From contig OY740765.1 in NCBI GenBank assembly GCA_963513935.1, forward strand, positions 115,201,362 to 115,265,361: a DNA stretch of 64,000 bases, given 5' to 3'. The notes under the pieces were generated by a model that saw only the letters and a list, made by a program, of their open reading frames with translations, had not been told where the DNA came from and ran no database searches. Positions 11,826-24,023 of the stretch are shown piece after piece (position 1 is the first letter of the stretch; each line of letters begins with the position of its first letter). Made by a program: the position numbers and the translations under genes. The stretch comes from Aphrophora alni. Lineage: Eukaryota > Arthropoda > Insecta > Hemiptera > Aphrophoridae.

Positions 11826-12211
11826 TAAATCTTGTAAAGAAGCAGAATCATACTGTGAATATTACTGTATTCTAAAGTAATTATTGTTATATACACAATG
11901 TTGTTGAATGTATATTGCATCAGAAAGGATCTTAGTCATGCATCACTCCTCATTTATCTAAGTTTACTTTTAGTTATCAGTTAATACTAATAATTTATTA
12001 GTATAACTGATAATAAGTCAGTTGAATACATGATTAACTCTGAATATGACTAAAGTAGTTATTGTTATGCTAATGATAAATAGCATATTAGATTTGAAAT
12101 AATATAATCACAAGTATATTTAGTTTTAAAAGTATAACAATGTATTCAGGCTTAGAAAAGGTAAATGTTTTAAACAATTAACTATAGTAAAAAAAATAAA
12201 ATTACCTAATA

Positions 12212-13095
12212 AAAGGCTGATTCTACAATCCTCCAATAAAGTTCCTGGTAGTTATCCGGCGGATAACTTTAACCTATCTAAATCTAACCAACAAGATTAG
12301 ATTTCTACAATGCTTTTATTATCCTGCCGTTAACAGGTAGCAACTTATCTGGCAGTTTAAGATTTTAAAATGTAGGTTGGTACTACTTGTGAGGTTTTGA
12401 TTGGTAAAAAAACAGTTAGAAACACCTCATGGTGACTAAAAAATAAACTATACTGGAAATGCAGACGGTGTTCAGCAGTAAGATGTACTTTACAATTTTT
12501 GGCTATTAAGCTTGTGTTAGTACTTTTTTAAGTCGCTAGTGATTATTTATTTATAAATCATAAGAATGGAAGGACCCAAGGTAAAAAAAATCAATAAATT
12601 TTCGCTTGAAGAGACAGATTTACTAGTATCACTTGTACAAGGAAGAAAGAAAATGATGAAAATAAAAGAATCGATGCAGTTATGTGGAGGAAAAAGTGCA
12701 AAGAGGAAGGAATTGACCCAACAATTCAATCGTCAGAATATTAGTCCAAACCAAAAGATTTCTAACTTCAAACCTAAACATGAAATGTTAAAAAAAAAAA
12801 TTAGGAAGAACTGCTTTAAACACAACAAAAATGGTATTGTTTCTTCACAATCACTTTAAAAATATTTAAAACTTCATTATAAATAAACATGGCATCCAAA
12901 AATATAACAAAATTAACTAATTAATTTAACTGCTGCATAAACTAATTAATGGGACCTTCAAATAGCCTATAACATATCAGGAGTATGGCAAAGTTAACCT
13001 TATGATAAAATATATCATGAGATTTTAGTATACATTGCATACACTTATTAGCAAAGATTCCTATTATGATCTTGCCGGGCCTTATTGGGAAGCTC
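12212..13095 (+). mobile_element. Second PIF/Harbinger-like element, related to 10746-11825
   Basis: The first 220 bp repeat the other copy (TTCTACAATC terminus, 'ggataactttaa', 'aggttttgattggt', 'aacac.catggtgac'). The 3' part carries the same 'cctat.a.gatcttg' end, here more decayed. It contains the better-preserved Myb/SANT-like ORF at 12566-12859. The exact right border and target duplication are uncertain. Confidence 0.65.
12566..12859 (+). pseudogene. Myb/SANT-like DNA-binding protein relic of a Harbinger-type element
   Basis: 97 codons. The start MEGPKVKKINKFSLEETDLL fits helix 1 of a Myb/SANT-like (Zeste-type) domain. A later block ELTQQFNRQNISPNQKIS followed by EMLKKKIRK resembles the helix-3 and linker part. 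Between them one frame reads MWRKK, so the tryptophan segment lies in another frame: a frameshift separates the halves. The domain would bind element DNA and recruit the nuclease. The broken frame, absence of a nuclease and two more relics upstream suggest a fossil. Confidence 0.6.
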
Positions 13096-13329
13096 TAAAA
13101 GTTAAAAAATGGCATAAACTCACTGATCAAATTGAAAAGTGCTCTTGACGCAAGACAACAATTTTAATTAATTAAATAGTCTCAAAATAGTGGCTCAATA
13201 AAAATAATTTTCAGGCAAAAGTGGACTGTTTTTGGTGCCTGATTTTAATTGTTAACAAGAATCAGATACCTGCTCAGTAAATTTGTACATCCATATCGCT
13301 ATTATGATTACAATTTTGTTTAAAGTGCG
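13096..13329. other. Unassigned spacer
   Basis: Nothing recognisable; possibly the decayed integrase N-terminus of the following element. Confidence 0.3.
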
Positions 13330-14066
13330 AGAACAAAAGTGTTTACGCAATTACCACAGCTAAATTCCTCCTAGACGACATTATTCCATCCTATGAAATG
13401 CCAATAGAGATACAAATGCACAGGGGCACTCATTTTGTAGCGGACAACCTTAAACAATTATATAACGCCTTAGGAAGAATTCACAGAACGGCATACAGAC
13501 CTCAGAGTCGAGGCATCATCGAGTGGTACAACTCTACATTAATCAATACGTTACGTTGTTATGTCAACAAGGACCAAAAAGACTGGCACAAATTTGTAAA
13601 ATTCGTCGTATTTTCATACAACGCCGGCGGACATGCAGTGACAGGAATTTCACCTTTTTTTTACTACATGATTTCAAACCCAATCATCCCATCGACCTAG
13701 CATTAATTCCAACCATACCCAATCACGAAGTAGTAGAATCGCTCAAGATCGTACACAAAATACGACAAGACTTACCTAAATTACTATCAGGCACACAAGT
13801 GGACCAATGTGAAAGATATAATACGAAAAGAAAAGACCGTAATTAAATTACAAATTAATACAAATTTAACGTTGGACCATTAATTCTACTCAAAGTCAAA
13901 AAGAAGGACAAGTTGGCTCAGCAATACGCAGGTACATATAAAATACTGCAGCAAATAATGCCACTCAACTACAAAATAGAAATCCAAGAACATGGCAAGT
14001 GGTAGGGGATGTGGTTCATGTATCACGGATCAAACCATATGTCCCAACTAATGAAACAATTATTTA
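13330..14066 (+). pseudogene. Gypsy/errantivirus integrase, C-terminal half, frameshifted
   Basis: The frame before 13398 gives AKFLLDDIIPSYEMP. Then 13398-13700 reads HRGTHFVADNLKQL, TAYRPQSRGIIEWYNSTL and DWHKFVKFVVFSYNA, the integrase core (D of DRGTHF replaced by H; E of the ER.N motif displaced). A shift moves the continuation into 13690-13846 (PIDLALIPTIP). A third frame near 13870-14050 ends in VVHVSRIKPY, the usual Gypsy integrase tail. RT and RNase H are absent, so the element is 5' truncated. Several lesions make it inactive. Confidence 0.85.
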
Positions 14067-14289
14067 AATTTAATTAAGTATAAAATAATTTGCTATCTCT
14101 ATTGTTCAAATTATTATCATTATTATTATTTGTTTATAACAAGATGGAGAATAGTATAATAATTAATAAACATCACTATAACTAAAGAAATATATGACAC
14201 AGAAAGATTCCAACGAAGGGAAGAGGAACAATAACATTTTTTCAAAACATAAGGGAAACATTGAGAAAAATTGAAGGTCAATTTATAGA

Positions 14290-15130
14290 TACATGTTTGC
14301 TAAGTTACAGGCAACCAAGACAGATCCCCAGATATCTATGATGTGGAACTACGTAACATGGTTATTCATCCTACCCCTACCCCAATTACCGCTATTAACC
14401 TTTACATCCCACCTGGACACCCCAATCATGATTTTCATGGGAGCATATTTTCAAAAGTTACAAGTTGAACACATATACGAGTCAACAATGCCCCTCACAT
14501 ACAACGTGAACCTTAACATTACATAGATTTGTAATACATATTATACAGTATACATAAAGAGCAGCGTGACTGATCTAATTTAAACAAGCCACGTGGCCTA
14601 TGAATGCATTCTGCCAATTATATAAGTCACACAATGCCTACAACTGTATAGTTTGTTAATTAATTAGTTTGTATTAGTTTGTAAATAATTGTTTTCCACA
14701 ATAATTGTTAACCACCTTCTGACCCCGTTAAACCACCTCCCACTTACATTTGTCACTACAAATATGAGCTTAGAACCTTGAAACTCTAAAGAATGTCAAA
14801 GAACTAGAGCTGTAGAACTTTTTAACAGCTGCGAAAACATTCAACGGAGAGCAATAATAGAGTATCTGTGGACAGAGACTAGACAACCCAGAGCCATAAA
14901 CAGCATCGGAGACGTCTTTCATTGGTGTTGTGGCACAGCTACAGAGGAGGAACTACAAATTTTGACAGCGAATGAGGAGACTGTTAACAATCACCTCTAC
15001 AAACTCCAACAGCTCATCAGGGGAGATCATACCGACCTGGTCAACACTGCAACCACACTACAAGGATACGCAGCAAATGTGTCCAATACTTTACAATTAG
15101 TGTCCAGTGCAATGTTAAAACCCTCTGGAT
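14290..15130 (+). pseudogene. Errantivirus env-like (insect F-type) relic, broken
   Basis: It lies directly 3' of the integrase, where errantiviruses carry env. One frame (about 14300-14440) has scattered env-like sequence with stops. A second, better block at about 14780-15120 holds the equivalent of the fusion-peptide-like segment followed by a heptad-rich, leucine-spaced helix, as in insect retrovirus and baculovirus F proteins. A 145-bp repeat (14515-14659) separates the two parts. The canonical basic cleavage site and the transmembrane segment are not intact. Ancient and non-functional; described only. Confidence 0.6.
14515..14659. repeat. 145-bp exact duplicate, copy 1
   Basis: Identical over its length to 20608-20752. 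In this copy TTAA stands at both borders (14513-14516, 14656-14659), compatible with a TTAA-specific (piggyBac-type) MITE insertion into the env-like relic. The second copy lacks TTAA at its left border, so this is uncertain. Confidence 0.8.
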
Positions 15131-15171
15131 AGCCTCAGAATAGACATCGGGACGATGTATCGAGGGCATCG

Positions 15172-15690
15172 ATATTGTTAGGATTAAGTATATATTATAT
15201 ATGTAAATACAGGAGTATATAAATAATATGATTGTATGTATTTATTGTAAAGTATTATGTATGTATATATTGTGTATATTAAATGTATTGAAATCAAATA
15301 AAGAATAAAATAAGTTTAAGAAATAAAAAATATAATAAATGTATTAGAATAAGGAGGAACATATGAAAACTACAATGAGAGCCAGCTGTTGCGAAATAAT
15401 TCAAAAAGTGTTGAAATGCTTGCCTTGCGAGTACAATGACAAACACACATTATACAAGTGCATATAAGCCTTTAACAAAGTAGAGACATGGCCAGTCTTT
15501 GCGAAACGTATCACCGAGGGAGCGAGAGAGAATCGCCGGGCAGCGAGAGAGAGAGCCTGCCGAATATCCAAGAGTCTCCACAGGAAAAAGGAGTAAGCAA
15601 ACATTTGTGTATAAAGTGATCTGGAGTCGTCTCAAAAATAAAGTAGATTCATGAAAGAACAACAGTCGGAATCATTCTGAGTTCATATGT
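15172..15690 (+). repeat. Probable 3' LTR of the errantivirus relic
   Basis: It follows a purine-rich stretch (gggacgatgtatcgagggc). A candidate LTR start is TGTTAGGATTAAG at about 15174. AATAAA signals occur at 15297 and 15305. A GC-richer tail (cgagggagcgagagag) runs to about 15690. There is no second LTR in the window to align, so borders are guesses. Short open frames at 15401-15662 are not genes. Confidence 0.4.
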
Positions 15691-16129
15691 AAAGGTATGA
15701 TTTCAATGTATTTAAGATAAACCCTTTAAGTTGATAGTATAGGTCGATAAAATTAAAATGGAATACCACCAAGTACCTACGGTCTCTAGCATAAATAGTA
15801 TAGGTCGATATTTGATATTAGCATGTATATAAAAATGTATTAGGTTATGTAAAAAAATGTTAATCTTTCTGAACATTTTAATGCTAAAACCATTGCAATA
15901 TATTACAATATTGTGAAATTATGATAATTTAAAAATATTAACTACTGTCACTTTCTATTCAATACAACAGGAACTTTTCCACGATAATCGGAGCCGGCAG
16001 TTTGAAACAGACTAATTGCCTCCACTGGCGTGTACTCTTAAATCATAAACCACATTTCAATACACGTGTGCCGATAAAGAGACGTGCTTTGTCTTTAATC
16101 GACGCAAAAACACGGTTTTTACAATTCAA

Positions 16130-16290
16130 CATTTCGTCTACTAAGAATCATCCTACCGCAATAAGTAATATACCGTTGTAAAGCTAATGTTCCAAACTTT
16201 CATATTCAAAACCAAAATACCATAAAATGTTATAAATAATATTTAATTATTTGGTAAAGTTTATGTATTTCCCAGAAAACGAGTAACCTA
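16130..16290. repeat. Dispersed repeat family D, copy 1
   Basis: Shares 'ttgtaaagct.a.gtttc' and 'tatttaatta.ttggtaaagtt' with 28850-28965. Flanking 15690-16130 shows no gene. Confidence 0.55.
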
Positions 16291-16869
16291 ACAACTGCGT
16301 AGTTGTGAAACACAAAAATTATCTCATTCTTATCTAATTTTCACAAATCCATATTTCTGTCTAACAAATCTACATTGACACTGTTCTATACAAGGATTCT
16401 TCGTCTTTCAATCTGTGCTTTCCAAATTTTTCTAACTGTTAGAGTTTATAATATTTAAAAAAATAAACAAAATCAAGAATTTTAACAAGTTTTTACACCC
16501 TAAAAATCAACTTTGAGCTTAGTAAATATTATTGTATCAGAATGTGTTATATATCATTGTAATGTTTCAACCTTTTCATAATCGTGTAACCAAAATTCTA
16601 TTCACCAAAAGGTAAATATTAAAAAATTCAATGTAGTAGGAGTGTTATGCCATTAGGAAGGAGCACTTTAAGGTTCTTCGCCATATAAAAAAATATGATC
16701 TAATTGATCATATAATTTTTGTAAATGGTAATTCTTGTCCAAATACCACAAGTTGACAATATTTTATAGTATTTTTCTTCCTTTTTGGAACTATGTAAGT
16801 GTCATATTATCTTAATTAATTTCCAAATTATCGCAGCTGTCAGTTTTTAGATAAGATAATTTTTTTTAT

Positions 16870-18790
16870 AGTTTTTTAGATGGATGTGAAGACAATTTTT
16901 CTCATTCTTGATTACTTTACTCGAAAATGTATCATTGTAGAAAATTTATAAATGCATAGTTCAATTTTATGTAGCTGTCAATAGTTTTTGAGATATATAC
17001 ATTCTACAAAGTTGTAACCAATTCTGTTTTCTTTTCCATATGTTTGCAAAATGTCAAATATTGATTAATAATATTTCAATTTTTTTTTGATGATCTTTAT
17101 AGCATTGGAAAATAGAATTTCAGATTTGTCGAATATTTTATTCCATTCCCTTGTTCAACTAATATTTAGGACTTGAGTTCACAAGGAAAGTTGTCAACAA
17201 ACTTGCCTAGTGACCTTGTTCGTACATTTGAGTGTAACAAAGCAATCTGATGCTAAACTGTTCTAGTTACAGCTAAGTGCGCAGTAAATCATTGTTTTGA
17301 TAGTTTTGGAGTATAATTTATTGTGAATTATTTATTATGTTTTGTTGATAAGTGTTGATACAGATTTATCTTCACAACTATACTCTACAACTATTGTAAG
17401 TGTTTGAATAGTATAAACAAATTTTTATACAAGTTTGTTGGTGATTTTTAGGTTAAGATTTTTGGACGTAAAGATAATTTTTCTCATTCTTAATTATTTT
17501 TCTGGAAAATGTATCATTGTAGAAAAATTATAAATTCATTTTTCAATTTTACATACTTTTTTCTAAACAATGGTACTGTATATAACAAGTTATTTTTTGC
17601 ATAATATTAATATTTTTAATGAATTAAAAAAACAAACAATCCTAACTTTTCAGTAAGTTTTTTTCATCATAAAAATTGATTTTTCAAGATGTAAATTTTA
17701 TAAATTGATAAATTTTTTATCAACTTTTATTCACAACTACATTACAAAACTTTTCTAAATCCTGATATATACATTTTTAAATTTGTTATATGGTATAAAT
17801 AGGCTTTCCGTGGCCTTTTCACTTCATTTTACGCACATTTTTTGATTCCCAACATACTAACGCCAAAATTTTTACATTTAACATTTATTTCAATATATAG
17901 ATAAATTCTATGAGAAAAATTATACGTAACAAGTTGTGTTTGCATAATATTACTATTTTTGTGTGTTTTTTTCTTCAAATTATGTTTAATTTTCATTACT
18001 GTTGAGACCGATGGTTCTTGGTGGAATTCCATGTTTAAAGATAATAAAACACAATTTATTTATTTTGTAATATCCACTTTTAATTAGTCTAGCCGACCAA
18101 TGGTTTCGCCTGCTAAGGCATTGACGAGGATGTATTACAGACTGAACTTAAATATATGTCTGTAATAAAACCTCGTCAATGCCTTAGCAGGCGAAACCAT
18201 TGGTCGGCTAGACTAATTAAAAGTGGATATTACAAAATAAATAAATTGTGTTTTATTATCTTTAAATTATGTTTACGTTTTTAGCTAATTTTCATTTTTT
18301 ATATTCCGAGAAAAATTATACACAACAAGTTGTGTTTTGCATAATATTACTATTTTTGTGTGTGTGTGTGTGTGTTTTAAAATTAGGTTTAAGTTTTTAG
18401 CTAATTTTCATTTTTTACGGTAAAAAATGTTTTTCATATGAAACTTTCATAAATTGAATTTTGTTTTTTTATCAACATTTATTCAAAATTAAATTACAAA
18501 ACTTTTGGCAATCTTGAAAAAAAAAATGTAATTTGTTACATAGTATATAGGCTATTGGCTATTCTGTAGCATTTTCACTTCATTTTTTGATTCCTAACAT
18601 ACTTACTCCAAAACCTGTACATCTAAAATTTTTTCATTACACAGATAAATTCTATGCACCTTTCTAAAAATGATATTTAACAAGTTATGTTTTCCATAAT
18701 ATTACTATTTTTTTATGAATTAAAAAAACGATTAAAATAGGGAAAAGCTTACATTGGTGGTTTTAGGGTTAACCTACAATAGTTCATATT
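16870..18790. repeat. Family B: diverged tandem repeats of about 350-400 bp
   Basis: The block around 'gataaattctatg' followed by 'aacaagtt.tgttttgcataatattact' recurs at about 17560, 17900, 18300 and 18650. 'tttttctcattcttgatta' recurs at 16905 and 17480. Two further units are at 29930-30450. Spacings of 350-400 bp indicate an old tandem array, interrupted by the palindrome at 18034-18266. No coding sequence; the open frame at 17829-18032 is repeat-derived. Confidence 0.65.
18034..18266. mobile_element. Near-perfect 233-bp palindrome with hammerhead-like half-cores
   Basis: Arms of about 95 bp (18034-18130 and 18172-18266) match perfectly from 'tttaaagataataaaaca' inward. The loop region carries a further tattacagac/gtctgtaata pair around about 15 unpaired bases. 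Each arm, read outward, has GCC-ttagca-GGC-GAAAC preceded by a CTGATGA-like but altered heptamer. TTTAAA borders both ends. It sits inside a family B unit. The lack of arm divergence marks it as young. Confidence 0.8.
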
Positions 18791-18903
18791 GTGCAGCTTG
18801 ATCTGCACATATTTATATACAAGGTCAAGTTCGTCAGTATTGTTAAACAAAATTCGCTACCTATCAGCTGCATAACAAGTTAGGCTTAAATATATGTACT
18901 TAC

Positions 18904-19084
18904 GATGGACAACAGCATTGAATACGGACACTTGTTCTCTGACATTGACACCATTCATTGGTGGATCTGGAGGAGGAGTAGGTGGTGGAGGAGGGATGTG
19001 TTGAGGCTTGCGCCCTCCCAATGTTTTTCCAACACGAAGTAACTTCAAGTCTTCAACCAACTCTTGTGCAGAAATGCTTTGGCA
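18904..19084 (-). CDS. Eps8: Eps8 coding exon: end of PTB domain and proline-rich linker
   Basis: Fifth recognised exon of an Eps8 orthologue. Eps8 is an adaptor that caps and bundles actin filaments and links receptor signalling to Rac. Acceptor tttttttcag at 19085-19086 and donor GTAAGT at 18902-18903 bound 181 nt (60 codons plus 1 nt, entering in phase 0). It opens CQSISAQELVEDLKLLRVGK, the last PTB helix, then a proline tract (IPPPPPTPPPDPP), then VNVREQVSVFNAV, matching the conserved segment that follows the PTB in the family. The open frame extending past 18904 is intron. Later exons should lie left of the window. The upstream intron is 4.2 kb. Confidence 0.9.
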
Positions 19085-19260
19085 CTGAAAAAACAAATAT
19101 TATAATACTAAGACATATAGTGCTTAAAAAATCGTACAGAAGTTTTCAAATATTAATTTTCAAATGTCAACTTTTAAAATTTTTGACTTTTACTTTCTAA
19201 CTCAATATAAGGGTATTACAGAAAAGGGTTAAATAAATTGGTAGTTCCTGGGTAACCGAG

Positions 19261-19445
19261 TGATAGATAGAATAAAACTCGAACACAAGATCTCACAAAA
19301 ATTACGTTTACTTAATAAGTCAGTTATAGTTTAGTTATTGTAGCTCATGTACCACTGAGGATGGTGATTTTGTCATTGAAACACATTTGATTAAGTAAAC
19401 GTACTTTTTGTGAAATCTTATATTTGAGTTTTACTCTATCTAATA
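19261..19445. mobile_element. Small palindrome with hammerhead-like core
   Basis: Left arm 19261-19318 and right arm 19391-19445 are inverse copies with mismatches ('agaataaaactcgaac', 'acgtttacttaat'). Between them, on the plus strand, CTGAGGA (19355-19361), a 16-base spacer and GAAAC (19378-19382) resemble a hammerhead core with one change in the first strand. It is in Eps8 intron 4. Confidence 0.6.
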
Positions 19446-19534
19446 TTATCTCACAAGTCAAGCTCAATATTTATTTATATTCAAGAGTGATATCAATTAT
19501 GAAAATAATACTCTCAGGAACTCAGAGTGAGTAT

Positions 19535-19990
19535 AGGCTTGGCAATCCTGAAGAACCTAGCTGGATCAACACATTTTTCATTGTGATCTTGGGTTAGATA
19601 CCATTCTTTCATCTTTCCTCTCAGGTCTCCCTTGACTAGCTATTGTTCTTTTCCAACCCTAATGCTATTAGAGTATTCGGGCTAGAAGTCTTTATTCTAT
19701 GTTTTTTTTCAACCATTTTTTTGGGGGCGAGGATGACAGAGAGGTTTATGCCATTAATCAAGGAGAAAAAAGGTATAGTTGTTTATGTACAAAATTATAT
19801 ACAAAACTTTTTTTTTCTGTTTTTTTATTTTATTTTTATTTTTATTCATCCTAATGATAGTTTTCCTGATGTTTTTTTACAAACAAACAAAAATTTGTTA
19901 ACATACATCTTGTGGTACGGTCTTGTGGCTCGTTTGAAACTGGTTCAAGCTTTTCGGATGCTTTAGTTTTAATTTTATGATCTATGATGA
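19535..19990 (-). repeat. Dispersed repeat family C, copy 1
   Basis: Carries the family markers 'gggttagatacc', 'ctttcatctttcctctcagg', 'cttttccaaccctaatgcta' and 'gatgacagagaggttt'. The open frame at 19643-19966 is repeat sequence running into a T-rich tract. Confidence 0.7.
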
Positions 19991-20607
19991 CTGAGAGGTT
20001 TTCCACATTAAAAATAATAAAAAACAAATATATAATGCAAATATTCTAGAAACCAAAAAGTAAAATTGAACTTTCTTGTATATACTTGGAAAATTGGTTA
20101 TCTAATATATCACTAAGTTAAAAATTAAACAATAAGATGTATTTTTTTCCATTCAGTTACTACTCATCAGTTCTTTGAGTTTTTATTTAATGTTTTTCCA
20201 TGTTTGGAGTTTTTTCTTGTTGGACTTCAACATAGGTTTTAACATCAGGAACAGATCTTTTTATATTAGTTTATAAGATGAAAAATTGTATATTTTAAGT
20301 TATCAGTTGTTAGGTAAATATGTTGGTAACAAAAGAGCTATGTAATCATTTTTTGGTTGTATTTAATTGATTTTTTTTTTAAAGCAGAATTAAGCAATTA
20401 AAGAAGAATTAAATTGCATAAATTTATCGATTAACATAAAAACTCATTCTAATATATCAAATAATTGTTTTCAATGTATTATTTATGTTAAACGTTAACA
20501 CGGATATATCCGTCACTAGCCCAAGTCAAACTGATCATCCTTATAAATGACATCTAATAAAATTAGATTACAATGATTTTACTAATAATATACATAATGA
20601 TATAAAC

Positions 20608-20752
20608 AACATTACATAGATTTGTAATACATATTATACAGTATACATAAAGAGCAGCGTGACTGATCTAATTTAAACAAGCCACGTGGCCTATGAATGC
20701 ATTCTGCCAATTATATAAGTCACACAATGCCTACAACTGTATAGTTTGTTAA
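20608..20752. repeat. 145-bp exact duplicate, copy 2
   Basis: Base-for-base identical to 14515-14659, 6 kb away, and in the same orientation. No coding content. Identity implies recent movement or duplication. Confidence 0.85.
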
Positions 20753-20759
20753 AAAACCT

Positions 20760-21480
20760 ACCACCACAATACTAATAAATGGTGCAAAAACATTGCACAA
20801 ACTTTCTTATTCACCTATCCATAAAATCAAATATATATTTTTTAAATAACCTCAAGAAAAAGAAGTTCAGTAGTGTTAACCAAAACATGAAAATGTATCA
20901 TGGACACTGTATTTGAAAAAAAAATATATATATATATATATTTATTTCGTAAATAAGGGGTGCTTCAATTGTGCAATAAACACGTCTACAACTTAAATCG
21001 TATTTGATTAAAATTAAGCTTTCAATGACGACGGTTAATGTTCTTTTTGTATTTTGTTTTATTCTTCAACCATAATATTTTTTTACTTACAATTTTGCAC
21101 ACAGGTTAGAGTTAATATGTTTTGTTAGGGTACACTTAACAAGCTACACTTACGCAAAATTTGATCAAAATAATAATTTTCTTATGGGCACCAACTCCTA
21201 AATTATGAGATATTGAAAAAATGAAAACAAAGTCGCAAGATAAGGCCAATTATGTCTACATATCAAATTTGATTGATATTGAATCGTATTTTATTCAGAC
21301 GACAAGTAACATTCCAAAAACCACTATTTTGGACTCAAAGGACCTCAAAACAGATATATCCGAAAAAAGTCAATAACTTTTCTACTATGTACATGTGAAA
21401 AAGTAAAATTGGTCCTTTTGTATTTTCTGGATTTATTTCAATATTTTTTAGATACACCAGACTGTACAAAACTATTTCGC
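20760..21480 (+). repeat. Dispersed repeat family A, copy 2
   Basis: Begins 'ataaatggtgcaaaaacatt' (shared with 21975), then 'aaacacgtctac.acttaaatcg', the 'tttaatgacga' block, and ends with 'ggacctcaaaacagatatatc' at 21340. Confidence 0.7.
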
Positions 21481-21974
21481 TCACAAAAGTTTTTAACTTC
21501 TCAATTATTTAACTACAAATCTTGTTTAAAAAAATTGTATTATTAGTTTAGTCTTAATCTACAATGTTGTCTGAAGAAAATGACATATAATAAGATTGAT
21601 TTATGCTAGAGTACATTTTTTAATACATTTCAAGCTGTCCTAAAAATGCTTAGAAAGAAGTTATTAGAGTTGGGGTTAAGTTGACATTTTAAGTTGCAAC
21701 AAATAATTTTTACCAGACATATTCATAAGAAGTAAAATCTAGATACAAAAATAAATCCTAATCACCTCCAGATGAACATATAAAATAATTTACCTTCTGA
21801 ACATTATGAAATCTCACTTTACCAGCTACCTTCTTAGACCACATCTCAATAGCCTACTAACCTGAGTTAATGAGTGATCAGTGATTAAGTAGCACCAGTG
21901 ACTAACATTATTATTTCATCAACAAAGAACTGATAACAAGTATTGGAAAGATATTTACAATATAGAAGAGAGTG

Positions 21975-22800
21975 GAATAAATGGTGCAAAAATATTGCAC
22001 AAACTTTCTCACTATTCCAAAAACCAAAACTAATTGTTATCAAAATTTTCAATTCGGTAGTTGTCAATTTACAAGTGAAAATAAACCATGCACATTGTCT
22101 AAGAAAAAAAAAAATTAATATATTTAAATAATGTCTAAACTTGCTTCGCTTGTGACAAACACATCTTCAGCATAAATCGTATTGGATAAAATAAAGCTTT
22201 TAATGTCAATGCTCAAGATTCATTTTTGTTTTATTGCCAATTTTATTCCTGAAGGGTATTTTTGTTGTTTTATTAGCGATTTTGCAAACAAGTTTGGGTT
22301 ATTAATCTTGTATAAAGACTGTAGGAGCCAATGTTGAGAAATTATAAGAACATGGAAGATTTTAAAGTTTCTACTTATAACTCACGAACTGGTATTTTTA
22401 GCGACCAAAACGTTTAATTTGTATCCTCAGAGGCTACACTTAAGCAAATCTTATATCAACATTGAACCGATTTTGAAAATAACATAATTTTGTGTTTTTC
22501 CCCTTATGGCAGTTATCCCCAAATTTTGACTTATCAAAAAGAAAATGAAAGAAAAAAATCCCAAGATTATGTCCACATACCAAATTTGATTAAAATAGTC
22601 CACAAGTTTGGACTCTAGAGCAATCGACATGTGACACATAGACAGACCGTTTGGTCATGACAAACCGACATCATTCCAAAAACAACTTCTTTAGACCTAG
22701 AGGACCTCAAAACTGATATATTCACAATAAACTTGACATCAAATTTTTGAGATATGACATAACTTTCTCTATGCAACATATATTTTGTGAAGAAAGTAAA
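21975..22800 (+). repeat. Dispersed repeat family A, copy 3
   Basis: Same order of blocks as copy 2: 'aaatggtgcaaaaatattgc', 'cttgcttcgcttgtg', 'ttttaatgtcaatg', 'gaggacctcaaaactgatat'. Open frames at 21885-22639 lie inside it and are not conserved between copies. 21481-21974 holds nothing recognised. Confidence 0.7.
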
Positions 22801-23162
22801 ATAAAGAGAACTACTGTATTTTAGATAGGGGTTTACAAAAGTGGTGTTTGTTTTACATGGTTTTTCCCTACTAACTACTCTGTTTAAAATGCTATGTCAA
22901 TAGATAAGGGGGATCACATTAAAATTTTTTGAGGTACCTCTAAAAGCCCAATTTTAGTTGGTATGGCAAAAACTGACGTATAAAAAAAAGCTTCATTAAG
23001 CCTATATATTTTAATAAAAGTGGATTTTTTTTTATCCACTTATTCAAAATTTAGAGATGGACTTTTGGACACCTATTGGAGTGATACAATTTACGACCAC
23101 AGTGAACAAACTGCAATCTACAAAATGATGCTTAGAACAGTCATATTTATCAAAATAAATTA

Positions 23163-23218
23163 TGATTTATTTATTTATTTATTTTTATTTTTTTATTTAT
23201 TTATTTATTTATTTTTTA
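23163..23218. repeat. (TTTA)n microsatellite
   Basis: Imperfect tetranucleotide run immediately downstream of an Eps8 exon donor. Confidence 0.9.
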
Positions 23219-23261
23219 ATCACACAAAGATCCAGATGATATGTAAGAAATGTTAACTTAC

Positions 23262-23411
23262 CTGGAAGATATGCATTTCTGAGTGTGAGTTACTTTGTCG
23301 TTCTTCTCCAACAATAAACACAAGAATATTGTTATAAATCTCCATAGGATCGTTACTTGTAAAAGCTGTGGGTTCCTGAATGAGAGACGCAGGAAATCTT
23401 TCCATTACAGC
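23262..23411 (-). CDS. Eps8: Eps8 coding exon: C-terminal half of PTB domain
   Basis: 150 nt, exactly 50 codons, phase 0 at both ends. Acceptor tgatttag at 23412-23413; donor GTAAGT from 23261 downward. Encodes AVMERFPASLIQEPTAF, then NDPMEIYNNILVFIVGEERQ and ends HSEMHIFQ. In Eps8 PTB domains this is the 'NELENFP-like' strand, the loop, the 'N.LVF.V' core strand and the LHLFQ motif that precedes the final helix. The next exon starts CQSI, giving the family's HLFQC junction. The preceding intron (23412-30685) holds a split mariner, an LTR element and a candidate microexon. Confidence 0.92.
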
Positions 23412-24023
23412 CTAAATCAAACAGTGTAATGGTTTACATTAAAAGTGGGTTAAGAAAGAATTTTTTTAGTATCTGATACAAAATGATATTGATATTAGTC
23501 AGTACATGATACAATTACTGGATACTTTTAGATCAAGTGCAGCCTATGTTGACAAAAAAAACCTACGAGGCGTATCTGGAAAGTAAGTACTGTTTCATTG
23601 CACAGCTGCTGCAGCACTGCGATCACCGCTCCGTGCATATGCGCTGCTTTCTCTGGTTCATTGGCTTTCGACAGATCCCATTATAAGTAGACCAGAGTGT
23701 GTTTCAGTTTTGATCATATAAAATGTTTCACTATTCAAAACACAGCTAATTGTGAAACACAGTCTGTTATCCATTTTTCAAAAGCAAGAAATGTCATGTC
23801 AGACCCACAGACATTCAGTAGATTTGTGAAATGTATGTTGAAAATGCAATAAGTGATGGAATGATGAGAAAGCAGGTGAGACAGTTCAATTAAGAAGAAA
23901 TGAATGTGAATGACAAGAGGAGAAATAGACATACTTCTGTTATCAATTAAGATTTGATATGGAAAGTGGATGACAAAATTCACCAGGATTGACAGATTCA
24001 GATTTCCTCAACTTTCGAATGAG

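Noticed and set aside
15401..15662. Two overlapping minus-strand frames
   Set aside because: Fall in the LTR-like region antisense to the errantivirus relic; no family resemblance.
19643..19966. 107-codon plus-strand frame
   Set aside because: Dispersed repeat family C running into a T-rich tract.
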